From Verticillium longisporum (lineage: Eukaryota; Ascomycota; Sordariomycetes; Glomerellales; Plectosphaerellaceae): DNA of 64,000 bases. The notes under the pieces are model-generated. The model was not told the DNA's origin. It was given only the letters and a program-made list of their open reading frames with translations, and did not search any database. Each line of letters begins with the position of its first letter. The stretch's first letter is position 1. The translations under genes and the position numbers were made by a program. The stretch lies in the NCBI GenBank assembly GCA_019188255.1, contig JAETXT010000005.1:5270001-5334000 (forward strand), given 5' to 3'. This document shows positions 14,101 to 25,908 of the stretch, piece after piece.

Positions 14101-14660
14101 CTGGACTACCGCCTAGTGTAAGCTGCCCCCCCTGGTGCCCACCCTCAGCCTTCGCAAGGACAACGCTCCGTCGCATGTACTTCGACCAAGTACCCGCGAC
14201 TTACAGGGACCAGACCCGCTCAGGACCCAGGACCCACCCGTCCGCTCGTGGCCGTGGTGGACCTCAGGTGCGCAGGTGGGTGTGTAGGCAAGTGCGCGCA
14301 AGTGCACCCACAGCGGCCTCGCATCGCTTCTCACCAGGTTTGCCAGGTCAGGGAATACTCTAGTACCGAAATCCGACAGTCCAGGTCCTGGTCCAGGTCC
14401 GGGTCCAGTCCAGTGGAGGCACGGTACAACAAGGTAAGGCAAGGTAGGGTAACCTGGGAAAAAGGTGCTGCTTGCTGCTGCTAGAGCCCTGGGAGTCCAC
14501 ATGGTAGGTACATTAGCACCGTCGCTGCCTTTTCCCCCTCCGTCTTATTCCACCCGTTCTCTGAAGGGTCACGTTCTTTTTATCTCGAAGAACCCTTCCT
14601 CTATCCTCGCTGCCGCCCCCTTCCACATACTCTTATTCTACTTCTCGTGCTCTCCGTTAG

Positions 14661-17038
14661 ATGGCCGCCATCTCCCATTCCAACCGCTCCTCAATCCGAG
14701 ATCAACTGCCGCAGTCGACATCGACCTCACGATCTTCCACCAGAGTTGCCAGTCGCCGCTCTTCACTCGCCTCGCCTTCGGCTCCCTCATCACCCGCCGT
14801 TGACCCTTTCTCCCACGAGGGCCAAGCCGCCTCCACCTCGACGGGCTACCGCCAGATCGGCCACTTCAGCTCTCCTTCCACGAGCAAGATCCAGCGATCC
14901 GGAGGTTTGCTCGGCCTTGCAGCTGCTGCAATCGACAAGACGCAGTCTGCGCTGTCCACCTTGCAGTCACAGTCACAGTCACAACCCGACTACTCCATAC
15001 GTCAGCGTCCCTCCAATTCCGCTTTGGGCAGAGTCGCCTCCAGTGCCGATTCCGCTTTCAGCCCCACCGACTTGGACAAGAACGCACACGCACGATACAG
15101 AAGGTCCAACAATCATTCTCCCGCTTCTTCTTCGACAGGCACTTTCGCCGCCGAGGGCAAACACCCGAGTCAGGTGTCGCTGGCCAACGAAGTGCCCTCC
15201 TCACCCTATTCCGACACTGATCCCAACCGCCCTCTTCCCATCCGCATCCCAGCCGTCGAGAACAAGATGCACCAAACTTCTTCGCGGTTGCTCCGCATGA
15301 CGGACGACGACAAGCCATTCACAAAGGTACGCATCGCCATCTGTTGCCCTTCTTCAATTGATATGTTGTACCATGGTGCGCGGGAACGCATGTCCCGAGG
15401 GACAATCGACCTTGCCTCGTGTTGAGCATTCCGCCGCACTCACCCCGCCATCCCCATGCCCCCGCTTCCCTGCCCTCTTCCACCCAGATCTCTCTTGTCA
15501 AAAGCTCACACACCACACAGGATTTCAAAGATCTCTTTGCAACCCTCGTCGTCAGCCTACTGCCCCTATCTGCGCATCGTGTACGCCTTACTCGGGTTGA
15601 GAACACATTTCTCTCAGAAGATGCTATCAACAATCTCGGTTCCCTGAAATTCTCCCAGTCGAACCGCATGCCGGATCCGAAGGACCCCTCCCGCATCGTA
15701 ACAACGACAACGACGACAACCTTCTCCATGGCTAAAGACATGGCTCGTTCTATTTGCCAAAGGTTTCTCGAGGCGCGATTCATTGAATCCGCCGACGGAA
15801 AATATCAGCAGGTCTACAACATGAAGGGCTCTGTCTGGCAACTAACGCCAAAAGGCGTCACTGTTCTCGATCGATTCTGCTCTCGTAACGGCATTCAGCA
15901 GAAGCAAACATCCGACCTTATCGGATCTACCCTTTCGCAACTCGTTATTCTGGAGCGTGATGGCCAAACCGACAAGCTCATCACCGACCGTGGCACTGTC
16001 GAGGTTGTCTTCCGTCGATTCGTCGGCACACACGGTCCCAACATCAAGTCTAGCGTCACATCGGCAGATTCCGATTCGCTCAGCGACTACCGGGATGGCC
16101 TCACGGGTGTCAAGATGGCTAGCGAGCGCAAGATCAATGGCAAGACATACCGCGACACCTTCACGGGCAAGGGTGCGACAGACTGGCTCATGGACTTCTG
16201 TACCACCGTGGACAGGAGGGAGGCTGTGGACATTGCAACGCTCTTTGTGCAGTGTGACCTGATGGAGTCAATCGTGCAAGACCGAGCACACATGTCGCAG
16301 TACGCCGGCCACAACGTCTTCCAGCCCACCAAGAATGCTATTTACCAGCTCACAGCTAAGGGCAAAGACCTGATTAACAATGTGGGCTCCAGAGGGCGAG
16401 CTTCTGAGAGCGAAGGTACCAACCCAAGCCGCAATGCGATCGCGCGCGACTCAAACACGCAGAGGCTGGACAAGATTCTTAACGATGCCGCACTCCGCTT
16501 GCTGTTCCGCGAAAACCTTAGGGAAACCCATTGTGAAGAGAACTTGTCGTTCTACCTCGACGTCGACGACTTTGTCAGGAGCTGCAAGGTAGCCATCCGT
16601 TCTGCTCAAAAGAACCCGAACTCTACTTCTATGGACGGGATCAAAGAAATCATGGCACAAGCTTATGGCATCTACAATGCCTTCCTAGCCCCCGGATCCC
16701 CCTGCGAGCTGAACATTGACCATCAGCTGCGCAACAACCTGGCAACTCGCATGACGAAGGCTGTTGGTCAAGACGTCGCCATGATAGACACGCTGCAAGA
16801 GGTGACGGCTCTGTTTGAAGACGCCCAGAACGCCGTCTTCAAGCTTATGGCTAGTGTGAGTTTCACCGCATCTTTATATCCAACGGAGCCGTGTACTGAC
16901 AATTGAACCCAGGATTCTGTGCCAAAGTTTCTTCGCAGTCCGAAGTACGAGCACACCTTGAAGCACTATGACTTTGACTCCCTCACCAACATTCGCCCTG
17001 GCTTAGAGCGAAGCCAGAGTCGGTCGAACCGACCATGA
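14661..17038 (+). CDS. flbA: FlbA-type RGS protein with two DEP domains
   Basis: Three exons, 14661-15326, 15521-16855 and 16913-17038, all phase 0, give 708 residues, close to the 719 of Aspergillus FlbA. A Ser/Thr/Pro-rich N-terminus (residues 1-200) precedes a first DEP region (about 205-370, including the MHQTSSRLLRMTDDD lead-in and GSVWQLTPKGVTVLDRF). A second DEP domain lies at about 415-505 (YRDTFTGKGATDWLMDF to AIYQLTAKGKDLIN). The RGS domain is at about 535-690 (RLLFRENLRETHCEENLSFY to a C-terminal KYEHTLKHYDFDS). In Aspergillus, FlbA stimulates GTP hydrolysis by the FadA G-alpha subunit at the plasma membrane and so permits conidiation; the same role here is inferred by homology. 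An upstream ATG at 14501 opens an overlapping out-of-frame ORF. No lesions are seen. Confidence 0.93.
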
Positions 17039-18619
17039 TGAGAACAAACAAAATGAAACAATTGCTCGACCGATACCCGATATTCTGTTGAATTTCACGC
17101 TCGCGACAAAAATTAGGAGTGCCCAAACTCCCCGCATTTTCCCCATGAAAGCCTTTTGCATGAGGGCCGGCTCGACGCAATTGGCTATAATTGCTTCTCG
17201 GCCTCTGCCCCGGCGTTACGGGGGCCACTTATCTAATATCGTGCATACCTACGACGGATCGCGGCCACGATCCACAAACGTCGGCCTGCTTCCCCGGACT
17301 GGTCCCATCTCCACCGTCATCTGGGTCTGATTTGTATCTTGGAAACGGGGAGGGGCGTTCGAGGGATTGACCATCTTAGACACATCACGAATCGGTCGGA
17401 GATGTGGGTGGAGCATTGCTTTTCCCCGAAATCTCTGCATGCTACTTTTTTCTGAGGGCGTTTCCAATCTCCAACATTGTACGCTCTTTCCCATTCTGTC
17501 TTGGATTCCATTGGGTGGAGGACCGGCAGGAAATAGGAAGGGAGGAGGCTCCCCTTCTCCTCGCATCGGGACGAATTAACGAGGGCCACCAAATAACGGC
17601 CGATGGTATGAGGGAAGCAAAGTCCATCACGCACCACACCCAACCTGCCAGCCCTGTCTCTGTTCAACGACATGTGGAGAAAAACTTCAAATGTCGCCGA
17701 CAACTAGGATGGTGCGATACCGATTCGTCCGTCTGGAACACACAAAGGCAGGCGATGTGATGGACGGATGGTTACTGAGGCAGATAGAGAATTTACTCCA
17801 GAACGCGTCTCGCGTTCCATGTGTACATATGCACTCGCACGCGTGTGCGGAGAACAACATCAGATACTTTGTGGCTCCGCCCTTCCTTTCGATAGAGCAT
17901 TAGGGAGAATGGAAGAGGAGCAGGGCATTCGCCAATTTACCAGCATGACCATGACATGTCTGAATTTTCAGCGGGCTTGCAGTATGCAGGACGGCGGCGT
18001 GCCCCTTGGCTTGAGATGTTCCAGCCATACCAGAGCCATTGGACACAAGGTGAGAAGCACCAACCCATGGATGCCCTGTTTCCAGAGACAATGGCAGAGG
18101 GTAGGCCACAGGACGAACCGAGCTGATTGTTTTTCGCAGCACCCTGGAATGCTGGTCTACTCGATCGGGCCCTCCCGCCATTCCTGCACCCCAGCATCGG
18201 CCAAATAAGCGTTCGATGCGTTCGATGGCCGCTCGGTATTCAGCCGAAACGATGTCTCTGTGAGGGCCCGCCGCTGTGGTCGGCGCCCCTTGATGGATTC
18301 CTTCCTGTGTTGTTGTGCCTGAATCTGGGCAGCCCAGCCCTGCAGACGGTTGTTGTAGGTGTTCTGGAGCCAACACTGGTGAGAGTTTGGTTGTCATTGT
18401 TCGTCCATAAATGTTGAGCCATCCTCGGTGCTGTGCTTTCTCTTTCATCTCATCATCCGCATCTCGCAATCAGTCACTCTTTTGACAGTCGCTCTTTAGC
18501 ATTTTTGTTCGATCTTTTGCAACCCACCCCAGTCATTCTCTTGGACCCTCAGCAACCGCCCTCTCACCCAACACAACAGAACAGCCTTATTCTTCAACGC
18601 CCCCGTTCAACTCGTCAAG
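17039..18619. other. Intergenic: flbA 3' end and wall-protein promoter
   Basis: No credible coding frame. The left part should be the flbA 3' untranslated region and the right part the promoter of the wall-protein gene; 18430-18619 is C/T-rich with repeated CAACAC/CATC words typical of a strong fungal leader. A 12-base similarity to the 5' end of U2 snRNA near 17190 is not followed by the rest of U2. Confidence 0.5.
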
Positions 18620-19930
18620 ATGTACACCAACACTGTCCTCAGCACCCTCGCCGCCGCCGGCATGGCCTCGGCCTACGTTCCTGCCCGCCGCCAGGAGACC
18701 AACGGCACCGTCACGACCACCACGGTCACCGAGGTCGTCTCCGAGCTCGCCACCTGGTGCCCTGAGCCTACCAACTATGTCACCTGGGAGGAGAAGGTCT
18801 ACACCGTCGAGGGCCCCACCTGGTTCACAATCACGGACTGCCCTTGCACTGTGACTCGCGTATGTCTCTCCCTTGGACCTGACGATCGTCCTGCAGCCTC
18901 ACTAACATGACGATGACAGACCACCGAGTGCGCCGGAAAGCCCACCCCTCACCCTTGGACTCCTGAGCACCCCGGTCACGGTGGCCACGGCGACCACGGA
19001 GAGTGCCACGACGGCCACTACCCCGACGGCAAGCCTTGCCACGACGGTCACTACCCTCACGGAGAGTGCCACGACGGTCACTACCCCGACGGCCAGCCCT
19101 GCCACGGTCACGTCAAGCCCGTCCACCCTCACTACCCCGGCCACCACGAGGAGTGCCACGGCGGCAAGTACCCTGACGGCAGCCCCTGCCACGACGGTCA
19201 CTACCCGCACGGAGAGTGCCACGACGGCCACTACCCTGACGGCAAGCCTTGCCACGACAACATGAAGCCGGTTCACCCCGAGTACCCTGCTGGCCCCGGC
19301 AAGTACCCCGGTCAGTGCCACGGCGGCAAGTACCCTGACGGCAACACCTGCCACGGCGAGCCCCGCTACCCCGACGGCTGCGTCGACAGCAAGTACCCCG
19401 ACGGCCGTGAGTGCCACCCGCTGTACCCCGTGTACCCTGCCGACTGCCACGAGGGCAAGTACGCCGACGGCAAGGAGTGCCACTCTGCCTACCCGGAGTA
19501 CCCTGCCGAGTGCAAATACGCTCTGTACCCCGACGGCAAGCCTTGCGAGCCCATCCACCCCGAGTACCCCGCCGAGTGCCACGGCGGCAAGTACCCCGAC
19601 GGCCGCGACTGCCTGCCCGTCTACCCCAACGTTCCCCCACGGTCCCGAGGTCCCTGAGAAGCCCGTCTGCGACGGCCCTGACTGCGGCAAGCCCCAGCCC
19701 CCTCCCTACAACAACAAGCCCGTCTGCGACGGACCCCACTGCGAGAACGACGGCAACAAGCCCGCCTGCTACGGCCCTGCCTGCGAGGCCAGCGCCACCC
19801 TCCCCACGTCCCCTACCCCACCGGCGACCACGTCGAGGTCAACGGTGCCGCCTCGCTTCAGCAGGGTCTGCTGTGCGCCGGCATGGCCATCGCCGCCGTT
19901 GCCACCGTCTTCGGCGCCGCCGGATGGTAA
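18620..19930 (+). CDS. Secreted GPI-type cell-wall protein with His/Cys-rich YPDG repeats (CCG-6-like N-terminus)
   Basis: Exon 1 is 18620-18859 and exon 2 is 18920-19930; the intron starts GTATGT and is phase 0. A signal peptide ([18 protein letters not shown]) is followed by [21 protein letters not shown] and [14 protein letters not shown], a pattern I associate with CCG-6-like fungal wall proteins. Residues about 90-320 are tandem units around C-H-x-G-x-Y-P-D-G with nine exact YPDG copies, very rich in His, Cys, Tyr and Gly. Then come C-D-G-P-x-C units, and the protein ends in a hydrophobic tail ([20 protein letters not shown]) fitting a GPI-anchor signal. The frame is broken twice: the C run at 19634-19638 has one base too many and the run at 19802-19805 one too few, so the segment between reads in the +1 frame and the tail returns to the original frame. 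As given, translation stops at 19657. Repaired length is about 416 residues. Confidence 0.8.
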
Positions 19931-21103
19931 AGCTCCTTCTTTTCGGGGACGACTCTTGTTCTGTTCACTCTCCGGACAGAGCTGGTCAACGGACAAGGGA
20001 GCGGGAGGGTGTGGTACTGTTTTTTTCTTTCAACAAGAACGAAACGAAGAAGAGATCAACACTTCCCCTAGAAAAACACATGCGCCCACCCAACACACAA
20101 CAACACAATCTATACTAACTGGAGGTCCCGGCCCCACATCGTCGCTGTCCGTTAGAGGTCCTGGCGGCGGGGAGCATCGGGAGGATGAAGTGGTCATTCC
20201 ATTTGTCTCAACACCTGCATCCTGGTAATGAGTCTGTGGTCCTGGGGTCCTGGATTTGTCGGTGCTTGCAATTCTACGTCTGTCTCTTCCGTCCCTCTCC
20301 CTTTTCATCCCTTTTCAGCACCTTTCCCTTAAGGTGTGGCAAGGGGAAAAGGGGGGGCTGTAAAAGAGACTGGCCTGCTGTAATTCGAGTGGTGGTTCTG
20401 TTTCCACCCTTTCTGCATTTGCTATTCTGTTTTTTTTTTCCCCTGGCTAGATACTTGGCAGCAATTGACTTCGCACGCGGTATCCCGGAAACACGAGCTC
20501 CTCTTTCTGCGATCCAATGTGACCTTGCTTGAACGTACGACTGCTTGCGGTGTGACCATCTATCTGATCGTGTGATTAGGTTTCGATCCCGATTCACATC
20601 CGATAGACTAATACTACGACAACCGTATGCGAACTCGCTACATAGTCTAATCGCATTGGTCAATTCAAGGTTTTGTGCCAGGGGCTACTTGCTGACAGCC
20701 CGAACCCATCAGTCTCTCCTTCACTCACCATTTCTCACACTTGTGATAGGCAACCGAAGCTTCCAATTAAAGGTGAAACTGGGGCGAGTCTGTACCCGAC
20801 CAACACTTGCATGATCGAACACCACGTCCCAAGCCGAAAGATCGTTGAACTGGGGCTTCTTCTCACAGGACGCTGATGGACTGCAGTTTTTCTTTCAATA
20901 GATTTCCTACTACAGCTCAAGTAACGCTAGGGGTATATCTGTCATCTGACCATGTCAACATCTTCCACTGCCCACAGACGGACATCCTTGCGATCCGAGC
21001 TTCCCCAGTCAGTTCGCCTGCATGTCACCTTGCCCAACTGACAGCAGCCATCTGGTGCTCGTGACCCGAATGCTCATGCCACAGCTTCATGACTCCAGCT
21101 CGG
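19931..21103. other. Convergent intergenic region
   Basis: This lies between the 3' ends of the plus-strand wall-protein gene and the minus-strand DUF7053-like gene and should hold both 3' untranslated regions. A T-rich tract occurs near 20430. I see no coding, RNA or repeat feature. Confidence 0.5.
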
Positions 21104-22302
21104 CTATGCCTTATTCGCAGGCACTGGCTTCCTCGTCGTCCCTCCGGGTCGCAGCGCTGCCGGATGAGCGTGCTCCCACGACGCCTGCCCGTGCAGAGCG
21201 GTTGCGGGGCCCGCCCCTTGTGCCTCGGTCGGCGTGGCATTGGGTGTTTTCTCGTCCCAGGGCGTACGCAACGCCAAGTCCGAGTAGGCGTTGCTGGCAG
21301 GATACTCATGGTCTGTCCCAGACAACTCAACAGGCTGCTGCTGGTTTTGCGCAGTCAATGACTGCCACGATACATCGCCCTTTGCGTCACGGTCGAAGAG
21401 CTGGCCGAGATCGTGGCCGACGGAGGCGTGTGACTGGTGGCGGATGCGCAAGGGAGAAGGATAGGCGCTGGGTGAGGTCGTGTCATTCGCCGTGCCGGGG
21501 ATTGAGCGTGCCGTCGAGCTTGCCACAGAGGGTGGGGCGGCCGTCTCGGGGGGCGTCGGATGCTTCAGGTAGGACGGAATGTCGAGAGTGGGCGGGGATG
21601 GTGTTTTCCTGTGTCGAGGCGTCGAGTGAACAGAGGAGACGCTGTGCTGGCTCTCTGTGAACTGGTGGTTGTATGCCGGCTTGGAGTAGCCGCCCATCTG
21701 GGATTGCCATGACGTTTGATGACGGTGCTGCGGCTGCTGATGCTGGTACTGCCCCTGGACATGACCGGCGTCTTCAATGGCGACGGAGCGGGCCTTCTCT
21801 GCGAGCTTGTCGACCAGCTGGCCATGACTCTTCTTAAGAGTCTTCTTGACAAAGCCAGTCATGAGTACATTGCAGCGCATGTCGACGTCCTCGCGAAGGT
21901 AGAGGCCCTGGGAGGGGGCGTTGAGTCCCAGCTCACGCTTCTCGGGGGCCTCGCCTGGCAGGGTGCCGGCGACAGACCAGCGGTCGCGAATGTCGAGGCC
22001 CATGGGTGCGTAGCAGTGGGTTTGCAGGCCGGTGGGCAGGTCGTTGAAGGCGCAGGTATACGAGACGGCGGAGGAGGCGGCTGGAATTCCGGGGAGATAG
22101 GATATCTCGTCTGTCAGAGAGTACCAGACGCAGGCTTGCTCGTCGGCGGAGGCGTGCGGAGGCGGGGGATTGTGTGGCGTTCCTTGATGAGAGGGTTGAG
22201 ATCAATCATCTCCAGGTGATTGTGGAGGAAGGCGAGCACCGCGTCGCGAGAAAGATCGGGGGGAAGCGGCGTGATAGTGGTGAATGTTGTGCGTTTGGCC
22301 AT
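21104..22302 (-). CDS. DUF7053-like fungal protein, one frameshift
   Basis: The minus-strand start at 22302 (CCATGGCC) gives MAKRTTFTTITPLPPDLSRD, then HNHLEMIDLNPLIKERHTIP. The frame then jumps: the continuation (ACVWYSLTDEISYLPGIP, later LPTGLQTHCYAPMGLDIRD and LYLREDVDMRCNVLMTGFVK) is one base out and runs to the stop at 21104. Adding one base to the G run at 22164-22168 joins the halves, giving about 399 residues with no intron needed. The N-terminal 190 residues match my recollection of the fungal DUF7053 family, a lipid-binding-like fold of unknown role. The C-terminal half is Pro/Ser/Gln/His-rich and probably disordered. As written the protein would stop near 22114. I judge the single-base change more likely an assembly error than a true break. 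Confidence 0.7.
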
Positions 22303-23136
22303 GGTGAAGGACGTGCTGGCTGGCTGCTTAATATTGCGTCGTGAGGTATGTACGGTAAGGGAGGTGAGGGTCAAGGTGAGATGGCTAAGCTGAAGAGCTG
22401 AAGAGCTGAAAGTGGGTGCGACAAGGCGAGAAGGAAGAGAAAACGCTGGTGGTTGAGGCGATGTAGTGGTCAAGTTCCTGTGTCTTGTGAAGGAGCGGGG
22501 GCTGAGCAGTGCAGCTGAGGTGAGAGTTTGACTACAGCTGAGACGGTTGAGTGGCTTGGGGTGAGCAGGCAGGAGGGATGGAGGTATGACGACGTGCGGG
22601 ACGTGAGAGCGTGACTGCTCCACAAAGACGAGGATTGGTAGGTAGGCCAAGGTCAGCGCTTCGGATGGCAGGCACAACTGAAACATGTGCTGGTCAATCA
22701 GGACGGCAGGAAGGACCAACCGACTGCCCGCCTGTTGTACTGTACAATTCAACTACAAGAACGCAGCAGAAGAGACGACCAGCAAGGAGCCCACGATAGG
22801 CATGCTGTAGCTAGAGCTCATCGATTGAGCCCAGATCGGGAATTGCCTAAACCGGCGTCATCTTGCATTCGAGATCAAGCCGCAGCCTCGACAAGACCCC
22901 CAAAATAGCAACAGCCTCAAGGGATACCCACTTTGCTTTCGGACCCCCGGCCAGCTTTCCACGAGCAGCCCACACAGCCAGCCTCCGGACCCTCCTCTCA
23001 GCGAACTAACATCGGCAGAGTGCTTTCCGGCAACCTGGACGGCACAGAGCCTCCGAGTCTTGGCGATCCTGTTGGTTGGTTGGTACTTGTATTCGAGTCG
23101 TACACGGGAATTTGATTGTACACCGTGGTTCGTGCA
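22303..23136. other. Intergenic between ORC4 and the DUF7053-like gene
   Basis: It holds the promoter of the DUF7053-like gene and the 3' untranslated region of ORC4, both on the minus strand. Short imperfect AGCTGAAGAG repeats occur near 22388-22410. No coding frame is convincing. Confidence 0.5.
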
Positions 23137-25908
23137 TCAGATCGCCTTGCACCACCCTGCCAGCATCTGGCTGAGCTTCACACCGCCTGGAATCTCCTCC
23201 AGAGCAACATCGACCTTCCACATCCGCCCCTCGAGGCCCCCATGCGTTCCTCCTCCGGATGCTTTGCCGCCGCCCAGGCTTGCGGGCAACAGCAAACCTA
23301 AGGAGACGAGCCGCTCCCACGATACGCCTGCGACGCCACGACCCCAGACACGGACACCGCCTCCGAGCGCCATCATGCCCGCGCCTGCCGACTGCTCCCG
23401 GTGCCGGGCCATCGGCGAGCCGTACTCAACATATGCCATGGCGAAATTGACCGTGTCCGTATGTGCCACGATATCTAACCGTGCCGCCGCGATGAGCAGA
23501 CCGAGGTCGAGGTCTGACAGCGCCGACAGTAGATGCAGCTTCGAGTTGGGGGCCGCGAGCCGGACCATTGTCGCTGATGCTGATGGGATCTCAAGGGCCA
23601 TCTCGTCTACTGATAATGACGATAACGGCAGGATGCACTCCGTGAGGAAGGCCGCTGCTGACTTGGTTGTGTAGTAGTGATACTGGAGGAGCGCCTTGAA
23701 TGTTTTCTCCTCGTGCAGGTCCTGTTTTTGTCAGGGGCTGATTCCCAAAATCAAAACCTACTACGGGCACGTACCTTGATCATGTTGTTCCAGTTACGGT
23801 AGAACTCAACATGTCCCTGTACACCCTCGTCAATGCCTTCTGCCTTCATATCCTCGTCGTCGACCGTCAGTCCCTGCCTGCAGACCTGCCAGTAGGACGT
23901 CTGATTCGCTGGCAGTGACAGATATACGTGCCGGTGGCTGAATCGGCTCTTCACTCGCTTCTCCAGCATCTCCACAACGTCCATCCGCGTCGTGCAGCCG
24001 AGCACTGCGATGGGCGCCTTGCGCGCCTGCGCTATATCAAAAAGGTTGTACAGTAGCGTTTGACGCGCGTGAGACGCAAACATGTCAAACTCGTCAATGA
24101 TGAAGATGACGGCCTTGGATGTAACTCCCTCCTCTGTCTGCGAGATCTCCGATGGATGGGAGAGGAGAGCTAGCAGAGACGCCATTGTGTCCGCGTAGTT
24201 TGACTGCTCCGGTTAGTGATCATAATGATTTCTCTTGGTGAAAGCTTCATGTATTTACCTTCGCATTGATGTCATCGTCAACATCCATCTCTTTACCCAA
24301 CTGACGCCATATCTCCTTCAAAGCTAGTTTATCATCTGTGTGGATGAAACCATTGAGCCGGATGACATGAAACTCGCTCTTGTGACTGAGGGATAGTTCG
24401 GCAATAATGTTCTCCACAAGCTTCACTTCGTTAGCAGACAGAATCGATAGCATGAAAATAAAAGATCAAACATACCGTCGTCTTTCCGCAGCCCCTCGCA
24501 CCAATCACGAGCATTGAGTTGCCCTCGCCAGCCGAGACGGTCTGCTCAACGAGCTGATGGGCCTTGGCATATGCCTCGTCCTGGTTGATCAATTTGATAC
24601 GCCGCCGGCCCGTGCATCGGTCCAGCAGCACCCTCTGTAGCGAGCGAAGATGGTGCTCATAGTTGGGCAGCTGGGCGCCTGCCGCGGCCTTGGCCTGCTT
24701 CTTGTCGACGCACTCTTTGCAGAACCAGTCGCCCTCCGGAATGTCGTGGATGCCGTAGCATTTCTGATGGACAGCCTTGTCGCAGCCGTCGCAGAAAATA
24801 ATCTCGTTGGGAGGTCTTGAGTTGCGCTTGTCGCATATCGAGCAGGCTGTGTCTTCCTGCTCTTTCTCTTCTTCCTCATCCTCCTCTACCACCTCAGCCA
24901 CTGGTTCTTCTTTCTTCTCTTCCGGCTCATCTTGAACCTCATTCTCAACCTCGTCTTCAGATTCCAGGACAGGTTCGGCTTTCCTAGGTGTCGACTTGAC
25001 CGGCTTCGGGGTAGCCTTTGGGTATTTGGGCGGTCTTCCACGAGGCCTCTTCTCCGACGACTTATTTGGCAAATCCTCAAAGAACACCGGCTCGCCCTTC
25101 TGACTTTGCGCAGCGCCAAACGCAACGCTCTTCCGGCGTTTGCCCGTATCCCCGCACGCTTCGAGGGTGTCAGGATACCCTTCAGCGGCACCGCCGCATC
25201 CCGCCTCAGGGGCTCGTGATGCCTCTGGGCGCTGGGCGTCGTGTTCAGCACCGAGTTCGATCGCGACCGGCTCGCGGCGGAGCCCCCGAGCTTGCGGGCG
25301 CTGGCCGTGTTGTCCTGCACTTTGGCCGTGGGGACTCTGCGCCGTCCGCTCGATCGAACGTGGATCGTTTCCTCTATCTTCTCTCCCGTTCCCGGCGTCG
25401 CCTCGACGGACTTCTCAATAGTTGCGGAGACTACCTTGAGTGCTCGCGGTTTCGCGGCGCTGGTCTTCGCGGGTACGGAGCCGTTGCGAGCTGTGCCGTT
25501 TGATCTGGGCGTTTTGCCTGGTGTGGTCCTGGGCCGCGTGGGCGTCGGAGGAACTGCATCCTCGTTATTTTCGTCTTCGTCTGGGCTCTGCTCGCCCTTG
25601 TCTGACTCGGACACTTCGTAGGGGTCTTTGCGAGGCAATGATGTCCTCTTTGCGCTTCGATTGGGCCCTGAGGGGAGTCGAGTTCGTGCTGGCGGCGGCG
25701 GCGCCTCGCCGTCAGAGTCGGGTACGTCGTAGATGTCAGCCTCAGCCGTCTTGCTCGGGCGATTGCCATGGGTGTCATGGAGGGATGTGCGCTTGGAGGT
25801 CGTCGATGAGCTCAGCTTTCGTCGCTTGGAAGATATGGCAGGCGCAGCATCGTCGTTGGTTCCCGAACGGGCTCGCCTGGCGGGCTTCGAAGGCGCGTCG
25901 TCGCTCAT
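23137..25908 (-). CDS. ORC4: Origin recognition complex subunit 4 with N-terminal AT-hook and PHD finger
   Basis: Minus-strand exons are 25908-24476, 24420-24259, 24203-23775 and 23721-23137, with 53-55 nt introns, all phase 0. Repaired length is 869 residues, about twice that of human ORC4. A disordered basic/acidic N-terminus includes an AT-hook-like KRPRGRPPK (about residue 290). A PHD finger follows at about 356-400 (CSIC...FCDGCDKAVHQKCYG...WFCKEC). The AAA+ domain shows Walker A GARGCGKTT at about 470-478, split from the rest by intron 1, and Walker B VIFIIDEFD near 565-570. The winged-helix end contains WERLVSLGLLLP and MWKVDVALEEIPGGV. The family loads MCM helicases at origins in the nucleus. 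One base is missing in the C run at 25150-25153 (plus strand); with it restored, the N-terminal frame joins the PHD/AAA frame. Confidence 0.88.

Larger units (their letters stand above)
2242..14660. other. 12.4-kb gene-poor region upstream of flbA
   Basis: No reading frame here looks coding: frames are short, overlap on both strands and lack recognisable motifs. Base composition is ordinary, so it is not a RIP-mutated repeat. It contains pyrimidine-rich blocks (about 3480-3600 and 14520-14650), a CA repeat near 4480, a GGGGCCA tandem near 11160, CAGG-type runs near 11600, and scattered CTACCTAGG or AGGTAGGT words (8706, 10376, 11803, 12170). The last few hundred bases should be the flbA promoter and leader. 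I found no tRNA, 5S rRNA or snRNA. Long upstream regions are common for fungal developmental regulators, so regulatory sites or a long non-coding RNA are possible, but the sequence alone does not show them. Confidence 0.5.

Noticed and set aside
17185..17225. TTGCTTCTCGGCCT resembling the 5' end of U2 snRNA
   Set aside because: The match stops after about 12 bases; the branch-recognition and Sm-site regions of U2 do not follow.
18902..19690. 262-codon minus-strand frame opposite the wall-protein repeats
   Set aside because: It is the reverse of the tandem coding repeat (repeating [13 protein letters not shown] units); the plus strand has a signal peptide, Cys/His repeats and a GPI tail.
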